Shown: positions 17,590 to 26,603 of the stretch, in pieces | Layout of the letters: every line of letters begins with the position of its first letter | Position numbering within the stretch: the first letter of the stretch is position 1 | Assembly: GCA_963738135.1 (NCBI GenBank) | Contig: CAVTVK010000005.1 | Coordinates: 62,001-126,000, forward strand | Direction: 5' to 3' | Origin: Bog-473 sp963738135 | GTDB taxonomy: Bacteria > Actinomycetota > Acidimicrobiia > Acidimicrobiales > RAAP-2 | Length of the DNA: 64,000 nt | Translations under genes and position numbers: made by a program | Notes under the pieces: generated by a model | The model's database searches: none | Told to the model about the DNA's origin: nothing | What the model saw: the letters and a program-made list of their open reading frames with translations, nothing else

Positions 17590-18819
17590 ATGTCCGAACC
17601 TGACGCGACCGCCGACGGGGGAGCCGCGGCGAACCCCCTTGTGAGTCACCTCGGCCGCGCCGCGCCCGACGACCTGCCGCCGGCCGTCCCGGCCCGGCGG
17701 CGCCGGAAGTGGCCTGTTGTCTTCGTCGTGACGGCGGCCGTCCTCATCGCCGCGGTCCTGATCGCCGGCCGCGTGTCCGTCAACTACTTCGTGATCACGC
17801 CGGGCGACGCCACGCCGGTGGCGCAGTTCATTCACGTGCCTGCGACGGACAACCATCCGCTCAACGGCAAGATCCTGTTGACCGACGTCTTCGTGACCCA
17901 GCTGAATGCCCTCGACTACCTGCAGTACCGGTTCCTCGACTCGAACAGCGAGGTCATCTCCGGGCCCGAGCTCCTCGGGCCCACCCCGAACGAAGGTCAG
18001 TATCTCGCCCAGGGCTATCTCCAGATGGCCCAGGCCCAGTCCTTCGCCACGGCGGCGGCGCAGACCCGGCTCGGCTACACGGTGACCTCCACCAACGCGG
18101 GAGCGCTCGTCTACGGGATCGCGCCGCACTCGCCGGCGTCGAAGACCTTGCGGGTGGCACAGGTGATCATGGGTGTGAACGGCACGCCCGTGACGACGGA
18201 CTGTTCCCTCGTCGACGCGCTGCACGGATTGACGCCCGGTCAGAGCGTGCCGCTCAAGGTCGAGGAGTCCTCCATCAACAAGGTCGGCCAGTTCGTGAAC
18301 GGCCCTATCGTGACCAAGTCGGTGACCCTGGGCGCACCCCCCAAGGGGCTGGTGGACAGCGGTTGTGGCACGCGGACCGCGCCGACGGCGTACCTCGGGG
18401 TCCAGCCGCAGACGCAGCAGGACTGGCAATTCCCCGTCAAGGTCACGGTGCACACGCAGAACATCGGCGGCCCGTCCGCCGGGCTGGCCATGTCGCTCGG
18501 CATCATGGACAAGCTGAGCAGCGGGCGTCTCACGGGCAACCGGATCGTCGCCGCCACGGGCACGATCGACCAGCACGGCGACGTTGGCGATGTGGGGGGC
18601 GTGGCCGAGAAGACGATCGCCGTGGAGCGAGCCGGGGCGACCGTTTTCTTCGTCCCCGCCGTCGAGCTCAAGACCGCCGAGTCCAAGGCCACCCCGCAAC
18701 TGCACGTGTACGGCGTGCACGATCTCGACCAGGTGCTGCGGATCCTCAAGCATCTCGGCGGCTCGGTGCCGACCACACCCGCGGCACCCAATCCTGTGTC
18801 GGTCCAGGCGGCGCCGTAG
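17590..18819 (+). CDS. PDZ-domain Lon-like (S16) membrane protease
   Basis: A protein of 409 residues: an N-terminal membrane span (42-60), a PDZ-like domain near 165-245 (ALVYGIAPHSPASKTLRVAQVIMGVNG) and a C-terminal Lon-type serine protease domain. The Ser-Lys dyad is visible: S296 in GGPSAGLAMSLG and K341 in GGVAEKTIAVERAGA. It matches the YlbL/Rv3194c family, with no ATPase domain, so it cleaves outside the cytoplasmic face without ATP. Together with DUF2342 and UPF0182 it forms a neighbourhood also known in mycobacteria. Confidence 0.85.
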   Translation: MSEPDATADGGAAANPLVSHLGRAAPDDLPPAVPARRRRKWPVVFVVTAAVLIAAVLIAGRVSVNYFVITPGDATPVAQFIHVPATDNHPLNGKILLTDVFVTQLNALDYLQYRFLDSNSEVISGPELLGPTPNEGQYLAQGYLQMAQAQSFATAAAQTRLGYTVTSTNAGALVYGIAPHSPASKTLRVAQVIMGVNGTPVTTDCSLVDALHGLTPGQSVPLKVEESSINKVGQFVNGPIVTKSVTLGAPPKGLVDSGCGTRTAPTAYLGVQPQTQQDWQFPVKVTVHTQNIGGPSAGLAMSLGIMDKLSSGRLTGNRIVAATGTIDQHGDVGDVGGVAEKTIAVERAGATVFFVPAVELKTAESKATPQLHVYGVHDLDQVLRILKHLGGSVPTTPAAPNPVSVQAAP

Positions 18820-18822
18820 GCT
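18817..18822 (+). promoter_or_regulatory. -10 box TAGGCT of a leaderless transcript
   Basis: TAGGCT, which includes the TAG stop of the preceding protease gene, is followed by six bases and the ATG at 18829. There is no Shine-Dalgarno. Confidence 0.5.
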
Positions 18823-18828
18823 CTGCCT

Positions 18829-20583
18829 ATGGCAGAAGGACGCCCCCCCATCTCATCGTCCCGGATCGCAACCGGTGACGTCGCGCAGCACACCTTCGCC
18901 GTCGTCCGCCGTGGCTTCGACAGCGACGAGGTGCGCTCCTACCTGCAGTCGGTGGCCCGCAGCCTCGAGGCCCTCGAGGCGCGCGAGGAAGAGCTGCGTG
19001 CAGCCCTGGCCGAGGCCGAGGAGCGGGCCGCCCACCCCGTCGTGGACGAGGCCACGCTGACAACCTCCCTGGGCCAGCACAGCGCCCAGATCCTGCGCCA
19101 CGCCCACGAGGAGGCGGCCCGGATCGTCGTGCAGGCCCAGGAAGGTGCAGCCCTGCTGCTGCGGGAGACGCAGAGCCACGTCGACGAATTGCAGGAGCGC
19201 ACCGAGACGTCGGCGGCCGAGCGGGTGGTCGAAGTGGAGCTGCTGGTGGCCAACGCCGAACAGGAGGCTCGGGTGGAGAGTGAGCGGATCATCGCCGAGG
19301 CGATCGCCACGGGTGAGGCGATCATCACCCGAGCCAAGGACGAGGGGCGGGCCCTTCTCGACCAAGTCCAAGAGGCGCGGCGCCGGGTGCTGGGGGACCT
19401 GGCGGCGCGGCGGCGCGGCCTGGGGATCCAGATCGAGCAGCTCCGAGCGGCCCGGGACGAGATGGCCGCCTCGGTGCACGGCGTGCGTGACCGGGTGGAC
19501 GGGATCCTGACCCACCTCGATCGCACAGACGACGAGGCACGGGCGGCCGCGCAAGGGGTGGCCGACCAGTTCCGCCTCGGCACGGCCGAGCTGCCCCACG
19601 ATCAGGACGAGACGGGCGAAGTGAGCGGCGAGGCGCCGCCGACCGGGCCGACACCGGCCGTGGGCGGCGGCGGGTCCGAGGCGGGCGACATGGCCGCCGC
19701 ACCGTCGGTCGACGAGCTCTTCGCCCGCATCCGCGCCGGCAGGGCTGAGGCGCCGGAGCACGCCACCGAGACGGAGCAGCCCCTCCCGGCCGTCGACACG
19801 GAGGCCGGGGATGCCGCGGTCGACGCCGACGCGGTCGACCCGTCCACGGCCACCGCCACAGCTGCGACCAGCGCCGGCGCGGCGGTGGCGGAGAATGCTG
19901 CAGAGGATGCGGCAAAAGATGATGATGAGGAGGAGAGCGTTGCGCCCGGCCCGGACGATCCGATCATCGCCCGACGCGACGAGCTGGTGACGCCCATTTC
20001 CTCGCGACTGAGCCGTACGATCAAGCGCACCCTGGGTGACGACCAGAATCGGCTGCTCGACCGGCTGCGGAACGCGCCCGCGCTCGAGCTCGACGACCTC
20101 ATGGGCTCCGAGGACGAACACATCACCGCGTTCGCCACGTCGGCGCGCAGCCATCTGGACGAGGCGTTCGCCGCCGGCACCATTTTCGTGGGAGCCGGGG
20201 CGGCGACCATCCCGCGGGGCGATGCAGTGGAGCAGGCGTCCACTGGATTGGCGCGTGCGGTCGTGACCACGCTGCGACGGCAGGTCGGTGAGGGGACCGG
20301 CGACCCGGCCGACCGCATCGGTGCCGCGTTCCGGGAGTGGCGGGGCGAGCGCGTGGAGCGGCTGGTCGGCGACCAGACCACCCAGGCCTTCTCGGCCGGG
20401 GTGGCGGCGGCCAGCACGAACGGCAAAGTGCGCTGGGTGGTGACGACCGCGTCGGGCTGTTCGGATTGCGAAGACAACGCTCTGGCCGGTGCGGTGAGCG
20501 GCTCCGAGACGTTCCCAACCGGGCACGCCCACCCGCCGGCGCACTCAGGCTGCCGCTGCCTTATCACCCCGGCGACAGACTGA
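18829..20583 (+). CDS. DivIVA-type coiled-coil protein with a phage MuF-like C-terminus
   Basis: A protein of 584 residues. Residues 18-50 match the DivIVA start (TFAVVRRGFDSDEVRSYLQSV). A long coiled coil follows (about 50-255), then a low-complexity Ala/Asp/Glu linker (260-370). Residues 375-530 are helical (LSRTIKRTLGDDQNRLLDRLR …). The last 50 residues read WVVTTASGCSDC, ETFPTGHAHPPAH and SGCRCLI. This CxxC…GHxHPP.H..CRC arrangement is the signature seen at the end of phage Mu F-like minor head proteins, where it probably binds zinc. DivIVA proteins mark the curved pole or septum membrane. A DivIVA-MuF fusion is unexpected and its function is not known to me. Confidence 0.8.
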   Translation: MAEGRPPISSSRIATGDVAQHTFAVVRRGFDSDEVRSYLQSVARSLEALEAREEELRAALAEAEERAAHPVVDEATLTTSLGQHSAQILRHAHEEAARIVVQAQEGAALLLRETQSHVDELQERTETSAAERVVEVELLVANAEQEARVESERIIAEAIATGEAIITRAKDEGRALLDQVQEARRRVLGDLAARRRGLGIQIEQLRAARDEMAASVHGVRDRVDGILTHLDRTDDEARAAAQGVADQFRLGTAELPHDQDETGEVSGEAPPTGPTPAVGGGGSEAGDMAAAPSVDELFARIRAGRAEAPEHATETEQPLPAVDTEAGDAAVDADAVDPSTATATAATSAGAAVAENAAEDAAKDDDEEESVAPGPDDPIIARRDELVTPISSRLSRTIKRTLGDDQNRLLDRLRNAPALELDDLMGSEDEHITAFATSARSHLDEAFAAGTIFVGAGAATIPRGDAVEQASTGLARAVVTTLRRQVGEGTGDPADRIGAAFREWRGERVERLVGDQTTQAFSAGVAAASTNGKVRWVVTTASGCSDCEDNALAGAVSGSETFPTGHAHPPAHSGCRCLITPATD

Positions 20584-20645
20584 CCAGGACTTCTGGCTGC
20601 TGCATGCTGCCCCGGCCTGGCCATGAGGGGAGCTGCGGCGGACGT

Positions 20646-20651
20646 TAGGCT
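20646..20651 (+). promoter_or_regulatory. -10 box TAGGCT of a leaderless transcript
   Basis: TAGGCT is followed by six C residues and the GTG at 20658, which decides the start of the UPF0182 gene. Confidence 0.5.
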
Positions 20652-20657
20652 CCCCCC

Positions 20658-23600
20658 GTGCGCATCCCCAGCGACTTGAACGCTGACTCCTCGCCGCGCC
20701 GGCGCCACCGTGCCCGCTGGTGGCTGATCGGCGCTGCCGTGGTCATCGTGATCCTGTTGGTCTCGCTGCGCTCGCTGGCCGGCCTGTACACGGACAGCCT
20801 CTGGTTCTCGTCGGTGGACCTGCACAACGTCTTCTCGACGCTGCTGGCGATCAAGCTCGGCCTCTTCGGTGTCTTCGGGGCGATCTTCTTCGTCATCCTC
20901 TGGGTGAACCTGGTCGTCTGCGACCGCATAGCGGGTCGCGACATCGTGCTCGCCCAGGATGACGAGCTGGTCCGTCGATACCAGCAGTTCGTCCGCCCCT
21001 ACGCCGGGCGCATCTACGTCGGCCTGGCCATCGTCCTGGCGCTGATCGGCGCCTCGGGGACGGTGGGACAGTGGAACAACTGGATCCTGTTCCGCCACGG
21101 AGGCAGCTTCGGCGTGACCGACCCCCAGTTCCACAAGGACATCGGCTTCTACGTCTTCAAGCTCCCGTTCCTGACCTTCATCGTGGACTGGACGCTGGCC
21201 ATCCTGATCGTGACGTTGGCCGTGTCGCTGGTGTTCCACTACTTCAACGGCGGGATCCAGCCCCAGCGCGGCCTGCCGCGCGTGCGGCCGCCCGTGAAGG
21301 CGCACATCTCGGTGTTGCTCGCGCTGATCGCGCTGGACAAGGCGGTGGGCTACGTCCTGCAGCGCTGGTCGCTGGTGAATTCCCAGGACGGCTACGTCAA
21401 CGGCGCCGGCTACACGGACGTGCACGCGCGGCTGCCGGCGGAGACCTTGCTCATCTACGTCTCGATCTTCGCCGCCGTGATCCTTCTCTTCAACATCCGG
21501 CGTCAGGGTTGGACGCTCCCGGTCCTGGCCATCGGGATCTGGGCTTTCGTGGCGCTGGTCGTGGGCATCATCTACCCGGCACTGCTGCAGGCGCTCAAGG
21601 TCACGCCGGCCCAGAGCTCACTGGAGGCGCCGTACATCAACCGCAACATCTCGGCTACCCGCGACGCCTACGGGATCACCAACGTCAAGGTGCACCAATT
21701 TCCTGCGTCCACGAGCATTACGGCGAGCCAGGCGGTCGTGGCCACGCCGACCATCGACAACATCCGGCAGTGGGATCCCGACCCCTCCATTTCCCTGCAG
21801 ACGTACCAACGGTTGCAGGGCATCAAGTCCTACTACTCGTTCCCCTCGCTGGGCGTCGATCGCTACACGTTGAGCGGGTCCCGGACGCCGGTGCTGATCG
21901 GCGTCCGTGACATCAACGCCGCCGGCGTGCCCGCAGCGTCGTGGGTCAATACGCACCTGCAGTACACCCACGGGAACGGCGCCGCGGTCGGGCTCAGCAA
22001 CCGGACCAATTCGAACAACCCCGTGTTCGCCGTGCAGGACGTGCCCCCGGCCTCTTCGAACGGAATCCCGGCCATCACGCAACCCAACGTCTACTTCGGC
22101 TCGGGCGAGACGGGCTACGTCGTCGCCAACTCGAAGCAGCTGGAAGTCGACTACCAGAAGAAGGACGGCACGAACGTCGAGAACCACTACAAGGGCACCG
22201 GCGGGGTGCAGCTGTCCTCCATCTTCACACAGGCCGCCTTCGCCCTGCGGCTGGGTGACTTCAACCTCCTGATTTCGAGCCAGATCACGGACAAATCTCG
22301 CATCATGTTCATCCGTGATCCCGTGTCCATGGCGCAGACAGCTGCCCCGTTCCTCACCTTCGACCACAATCCGTACGCGGTGATCAACGGCAGTGCGGGC
22401 GCGGATCATGGGCACATCGACTGGGTCGTCGACGGCTACACGACGACCGCCAACTACGCCTACTCGCAGAACGCCGACACCCAGCAGGTGGCGATCGGGA
22501 GCAGCCTGCCGGGCAGCTACAACTACGTGCGGAACTCGGTCAAGGTCGTCATCGACGCCTACTCGGGCAAAATGACGTTCTACGCGGCCGATCCGAACGA
22601 CCCGATTCTGCAGGCGTACTCGGCGGCCTTCCCCAACATGTTCAAGCCGATCTCCAACATGCCGGCTCCGCTGCAGGCCCACCTGCGCTACCCGCCGGAC
22701 ATCTTCTCCATTCAGTCCGCCATTTACGGGCGCTACCACCTGACCAACTCGGGACAGTTCTATGCCGCCAGCAACGCCTGGCAGCTCTCGCCCACAGCGG
22801 GGGCAGGTCCGCAGTCGCAGGCCCTCCTGGCGCAGAACACCTACAACAATCAGGGCCAGCTCGTGTCCACCACCCCGGCCCGCATGTCGCCGCAGTACCA
22901 GGTGTACTCGCTTCCCGGAACAGAACCCGACAAACAGGTCTTCACCGTCGCGGACGGCTACGTCCCGGCGTCGCAGGCAAATCTCTCCGGGGCCAACCAG
23001 AACTTCAACCTGACAGCATGGATGGTCGGTCTGTCGGACCCAGGACAGCGCGGCCAGCTCAATCTCTACGAGGTGCCGCAGGGGACCATCGGCCCGGCCA
23101 ACGCGGACGCGGAGATCTCGGCCAACAAGACGGTGTCGCAGGACATCACCCTGCTCGACCAGCACGGCTCGGAGGTCCTGCTGGGCGAGACCCTGATGGT
23201 CCCGGTCGCCAACTCCATGGTCTACCTCCGGCCGCTCTACGCGTCCCCGACGACGAACCCGCAGCCGCAGCTGCAGTACGTGGTGGGAGTGCTCGGCAAA
23301 ACCGTGGAGATCGAATCGACGCTGTCAGCGGTGCTGTCGAACCTCCTGAACACGACCGTGACCTTGCCGTCCGAATCGGGCGTGTCCTCGACCGGCACAG
23401 TGCCGGCAGCGGTCTCGGGGATTCTGCAGCAGGCGCAGACGGATTACGACAATGCACTCATCGCGCTCAAGGCCGGCAATCTGTCCCAATTCCAAAACGA
23501 CATAAACCAGATGCAACAGGCGATTTCGCAAGCGCAGGACGTGATCGGCGCCACGACGCCCGGTGCCACGACCACGACAACGACGACGGTGCCAAAGGGG

Positions 23601-23747
23601 GGCAAGAGCTCGAAAAAGGCCGGGACGACGACGACCTCGACCACCCACGCCACGACGTCGACCACCTCGGTCCCGACGAGCACCCAGCCCAAGAATGCAC
23701 CCACCACCACCTCGACCACACTGGTCTCGGCGGCGCCCCGGACCTGA
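20658..23747 (+). CDS. UPF0182 family large membrane protein
   Basis: A protein of 1029 residues from GTG. About seven membrane spans lie in the first 310 residues (WLIGAAVVIVILLVSL, FGVFGAIFFVILWVNLVV, IYVGLAIVLALIGASG and so on). A large extracytoplasmic domain of about 600 residues follows, then a Thr/Ser-rich tail (about 960-1029) that looks like a flexible, possibly glycosylated cell-wall linker. The family includes Rv3193c and is widespread in actinobacteria and cyanobacteria, with unknown function. Position next to the PDZ-Lon protease agrees with the mycobacterial order. Confidence 0.88.
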   Translation: MRIPSDLNADSSPRRRHRARWWLIGAAVVIVILLVSLRSLAGLYTDSLWFSSVDLHNVFSTLLAIKLGLFGVFGAIFFVILWVNLVVCDRIAGRDIVLAQDDELVRRYQQFVRPYAGRIYVGLAIVLALIGASGTVGQWNNWILFRHGGSFGVTDPQFHKDIGFYVFKLPFLTFIVDWTLAILIVTLAVSLVFHYFNGGIQPQRGLPRVRPPVKAHISVLLALIALDKAVGYVLQRWSLVNSQDGYVNGAGYTDVHARLPAETLLIYVSIFAAVILLFNIRRQGWTLPVLAIGIWAFVALVVGIIYPALLQALKVTPAQSSLEAPYINRNISATRDAYGITNVKVHQFPASTSITASQAVVATPTIDNIRQWDPDPSISLQTYQRLQGIKSYYSFPSLGVDRYTLSGSRTPVLIGVRDINAAGVPAASWVNTHLQYTHGNGAAVGLSNRTNSNNPVFAVQDVPPASSNGIPAITQPNVYFGSGETGYVVANSKQLEVDYQKKDGTNVENHYKGTGGVQLSSIFTQAAFALRLGDFNLLISSQITDKSRIMFIRDPVSMAQTAAPFLTFDHNPYAVINGSAGADHGHIDWVVDGYTTTANYAYSQNADTQQVAIGSSLPGSYNYVRNSVKVVIDAYSGKMTFYAADPNDPILQAYSAAFPNMFKPISNMPAPLQAHLRYPPDIFSIQSAIYGRYHLTNSGQFYAASNAWQLSPTAGAGPQSQALLAQNTYNNQGQLVSTTPARMSPQYQVYSLPGTEPDKQVFTVADGYVPASQANLSGANQNFNLTAWMVGLSDPGQRGQLNLYEVPQGTIGPANADAEISANKTVSQDITLLDQHGSEVLLGETLMVPVANSMVYLRPLYASPTTNPQPQLQYVVGVLGKTVEIESTLSAVLSNLLNTTVTLPSESGVSSTGTVPAAVSGILQQAQTDYDNALIALKAGNLSQFQNDINQMQQAISQAQDVIGATTPGATTTTTTTVPKGGKSSKKAGTTTTSTTHATTSTTSVPTSTQPKNAPTTTSTTLVSAAPRT

Positions 23748-23842
23748 GAGGTTCGGCAGGTCAGGCTTGCGATTGCGGTTGCGGGCGAAGCTGACACGTC
23801 GCATGATGGGCCTGACGAAGCGCAGGGAATAGGAGTCTTTCG

Positions 23843-24232
23843 ATGGGACTGCTCGACAAGGTCAAGGCACAGGCGACAGCGGCCACGGAAATGGCCAAGG
23901 ACGCAGCGGCCAAGGGCCAGGCCAAGATGAACGAGGCGCAAGCCAAGAAGGCGGCTGACGGCATGCTGCGGGACCTCGGCGCCGCCTTCTACGCGACCAA
24001 GACGGGACGCTCTACCCCGAGCACCGAATCCGAGATCGCACAGCTGGTCACCTCGCTGCAGTCGCACGAGTCGGAACACGGCCAGATCACCCTGGCGCCC
24101 GAGTCCGCTGCAGGCGCCCCGACGGCAGCTCCGGCCGGCGACGGGTCGGCAACACCGACGCCGCCCCCGCCCCCCAAGGCGGCCGACCCGGGCTCCCCGC
24201 CCCCACCTCCGCCGACGGCACAGACGCTGTAG
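23843..24232 (+). CDS. Small Ala/Pro-rich protein of unknown function, 129 aa
   Basis: The ATG at 23843 has AGGAG 9 bases upstream. Residues 1-45 form an amphipathic Ala/Lys helix (MGLLDKVKAQATAATEMAKD). Residues 45-90 are folded (LRDLGAAFYATKTGR … EIAQLVTSLQSHE). The last 40 are Pro/Ala-rich (PTPPPPPKAADPGSPPPPPP). There is no signal peptide, and no function can be assigned. Confidence 0.6.
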   Translation: MGLLDKVKAQATAATEMAKDAAAKGQAKMNEAQAKKAADGMLRDLGAAFYATKTGRSTPSTESEIAQLVTSLQSHESEHGQITLAPESAAGAPTAAPAGDGSATPTPPPPPKAADPGSPPPPPPTAQTL

Positions 24233-24329
24233 GCAGGCGCGCCCCTCGGGGAACGCCTTGCGTGGGATCGGAGTTCAGAACCGGCACCGTGGTGGGTGCC
24301 TCGCCATCCATGTAAGCTGCTTTCTTCGC

Positions 24330-24403
<74 letters not shown>

Positions 24404-24423
24404 CTCAGTGAAGCGCGGTCAGG

Positions 24424-24442
24424 GCCACTCCTAGCGAGTGGC
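24424..24442 (+). terminator. Hairpin terminator after tRNA-fMet
   Basis: GCCACTC-CTAGC-GAGTGGC forms a 7-base-pair stem with a 5-base loop, followed by a pyrimidine-rich TCTTCTGCT. It lies 20 bases after the tRNA. Confidence 0.55.
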
Positions 24443-24849
24443 TCTTCTGCTGCCCCGAGCAGAATTCCAAGAGGTCCTGCCTCTGATGGCCGACCACGAG
24501 CGAGACAGCCTCGCAGACGGTTGATCGGCTCTTTGACTTGGCGTCCTGGCCGTCCAGGACGCGAGCAGTAGTTGACAGTGCAGATGCTCATCACGTTGCA
24601 AGACGAGCGCACCGGCAACGCGGTCGGCCACGATGCACGTTCGAGGAAGGCCACATGCCTCTACGGTGTCCCTAACGCCGGGTCAGTGGGCCACTTACTG
24701 GCACATGGGTAGGGCATTCTTTTGGGCGACGAAGTCAGCGGTAGCCGATGAGTCAGAGTGGTCAGAGGTGGGAAGCCCTCGGAACGCTCTAGCTGATTCG
24801 TGGCAAGTTCCCTAGGGGTACGACACCAGCTCCAGCGACGGGTGACGGA
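24443..24849. other. No gene seen between tRNA terminator and next ORF
   Basis: About 400 bases without a convincing reading frame. Only short frames with poor codon use occur. No integrase, repeat of the tRNA end or insertion-sequence end was found. Confidence 0.5.
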
Positions 24850-25440
24850 CTACCCCGCTAGACGACGCATCGCATTCAGTGAGACCCGGTGCAACGATGG
24901 ACGTGCGCTGGGTAACGGTTCCGGACGCACCAAAGCTTCGCCGGGCGGTGGTAGCGCAATTCGCAACATCGGTCGTTTCTTTGCGGGCGACGCGGTCGGC
25001 AAATATGTATCGGACACCTTGCATTTGGCCAACGCGTAGGGAAACTGGTCAGGGCTCGTTCGGCGCAGCATCTCCATGTACCACCCTGCGTAGGGCCAGT
25101 CCGCACCTCTTCCTGCTTCAACGACCCCGGAAAACCGCTCCACGAAGAGCATCGCAAGCTCTTTGGGCGTCGCGTAGGGGTAGATGTCGGTCCATTCGAA
25201 GTAGCGATTTTGGTCACGGCTGGTATAAGTCGCAATTCGGGGATCATTCTGCACACCGGATTCCAGACGTGCGCCATGGTCCACAGATACGAGACTGACC
25301 GGTGCAATCGCACACCGCCAGTACTTCCCTGAGGGCTCCATCGCAGGTATGGCTCTTAGGCGTTGGTATCCGCCGAGATGTAGCTCGTGAACCAACAAAA
25401 GCACGGTCCTGCACTGCATGACGAGGTTTTGCGCTCCCAT
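24850..25440 (-). CDS. Conserved-type protein of unknown function, 196 aa
   Basis: A protein of 196 residues. The body looks strongly coding: LLLVHELHLGGYQRLRAIP, MEPSGKYWRCAIAPVSLV, YTSRDQNRYFEW, PKELAMLFVERFSGVVEAGRGADWPYAGWYMEML. I recall similar proteins of unknown function in accessory regions of other bacteria, sharing the HELHxxGYQRLR…SGxxWRC…YAGWY pattern, but I cannot name a family. The C-terminal 40 residues are less convincing. The start is uncertain: the same frame continues upstream after a TAG. Lower GC than the housekeeping block. Confidence 0.55.
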   Translation of the reverse strand: MGAQNLVMQCRTVLLLVHELHLGGYQRLRAIPAMEPSGKYWRCAIAPVSLVSVDHGARLESGVQNDPRIATYTSRDQNRYFEWTDIYPYATPKELAMLFVERFSGVVEAGRGADWPYAGWYMEMLRRTSPDQFPYALAKCKVSDTYLPTASPAKKRPMLRIALPPPGEALVRPEPLPSARPSLHRVSLNAMRRLAG

Positions 25441-25449
25441 GGCCCGGAC

Positions 25450-25746
25450 CTACAGAGACAGGCCGACGCGGCGAGGGACGGCGAGAAGGAGGACGGCCTT
25501 CCCGTACCGGGACTCTTTGCAAACGGCCGAGAGCGGGTCCGCCTGCGAGCCGATCAGGACGGCTTGGTTATTGATGGATATCTCGGCCATAAAGCCCTCG
25601 TCCATTGTCCGCTGTGTCGACCTAAAAGCCTCTACCCACCAACATGCCCGGTCGGACCTGGGGAACGTAACCAGGGATTTCATGTGGAAAACGCCGGCGA
25701 ACTGGGGATAACACTGCCGACGCCACATAACAGCAGGGTGCCCCAA
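25450..25746 (-). CDS. Possible small unknown protein, 98 aa
   Basis: The same frame as the gene at 24850-25440 but separated by one TAG, so the two could be one gene interrupted by a stop or two tandem genes. Residues 40-90 (TMDEGFMAEISINNQAVLIGS …) look foldable, whereas the first 35 do not. No ribosome site or motif is visible. Weak candidate. Confidence 0.25.
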   Translation of the reverse strand: MGHPAVMWRRQCYPQFAGVFHMKSLVTFPRSDRACWWVEAFRSTQRTMDEGFMAEISINNQAVLIGSQADPLSAVCKESRYGKAVLLLAVPRRVGLSL

Positions 25747-25764
25747 TGCGCCGGTTCGGCGCTC

Positions 25765-26060
25765 CTACGAAAGCGATTGGACGATCTCGACCACGTCCTC
25801 ACCTCGGTATCCATAGAAGCGAGCGAACTCAAGTAGCTCACGGACCGTTTCGATGACGGCAGCAGTCTCGTTGGCCGTGCTCGCTACGGTCACGCCGCGC
25901 CTGCGAAACTCCAGCAGTCCTCGTCGCGAAGAATCCGCAGGGCGCGCAGAACGGTGTTGCTGTTTACTCCAAGTACTGCGGCGAGGTCTTTGGCCTGAGA
26001 CCGGTGGTCGGTCGCTGCCGACCCGAGCCCTTCGATCGTTGAAGAAGTCGTAGACACCAT
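25765..26060 (-). pseudogene. Short GntR-type regulator broken by a one-base deletion
   Basis: From ATG at 26060 the frame gives HRSQAKDLAAVLGVNSNTVLRALRILRDE, the recognition helix and wing start of a GntR winged helix. It then leaves frame. The other frame continues LLEFRRRGVTVAS, then a helical tail ETAAVIETVRELLEFARFYG to the stop at 25765. Adding one base near 25918-25924 joins them into about 98 residues, the size of short YtrA-like GntR proteins. The ATG overlaps the TAA of the upstream membrane protein gene (TAATG), so the two are translationally coupled. Confidence 0.65.
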
Positions 26061-26518
26061 TAGGTATTCCCGTCCCCGTCACTGGGCCCTCCATTGTTGT
26101 CCGCGTCCTGGTCGCCCCCATCGTTCTGCGGAATGGGGTTCGATGGAGGAGCAGGCGGCGTCGTGGTGGCGGGCGTCGTTGTGGTGGGAGTCGTGGTGGG
26201 CGGCGGCGCCGGAGTTGTGGTGGGAGTCGTGGTGGGCGGCGGCGGTGCTGTGGTGGGAGTCGCTGTGGGCGGCGTTCGTGGCACCGTCGTGGTCGGTGAA
26301 GTCTTCGGAGCCGCTGACTTCGGCATCGTCGTTGTAGGCGAGATAGTTGTCGTGGGAGTCGTTGTAGGCGGCGTTCGTGGCACGGTCGTGGTCGGTGAAG
26401 TCTTCGAGGCCGCTGACTTCGGCGTCGTGCCCATACCGGAAGCCGTCAGGATGACGGCGATTACGGCAGCGACTACGGCGGCGCCGATGGCTCCCACTAT
26501 GACTCTCTTCCTCTTCAT
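26060..26518 (-). CDS. Membrane-anchored Thr/Pro-rich protein, 152 aa
   Basis: ATG at 26518 with AGGAG 7 bases upstream. A basic start MKRKRVIVG leads into a membrane span (AIGAAVVAAVIAVILTASG). The rest is almost only Thr, Pro, Ser and Ala with repeats such as KTSPTTTVPRTPPTTTPT, ending in a Gly/Asp/Asn-rich tail. It is probably an extracellular, disordered or glycosylated stalk. Its stop overlaps the start of the GntR regulator. No catalytic domain. Confidence 0.6.
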   Translation of the reverse strand: MKRKRVIVGAIGAAVVAAVIAVILTASGMGTTPKSAASKTSPTTTVPRTPPTTTPTTTISPTTTMPKSAAPKTSPTTTVPRTPPTATPTTAPPPPTTTPTTTPAPPPTTTPTTTTPATTTPPAPPSNPIPQNDGGDQDADNNGGPSDGDGNT

Positions 26519-26603
26519 GGCACACTCCTCATGACTTGTGTTGGGGTCCTGCGCATCGACAATGACTGGTACTACGGATGGCTGACGGTAGAGATTGCCG
26601 GGC

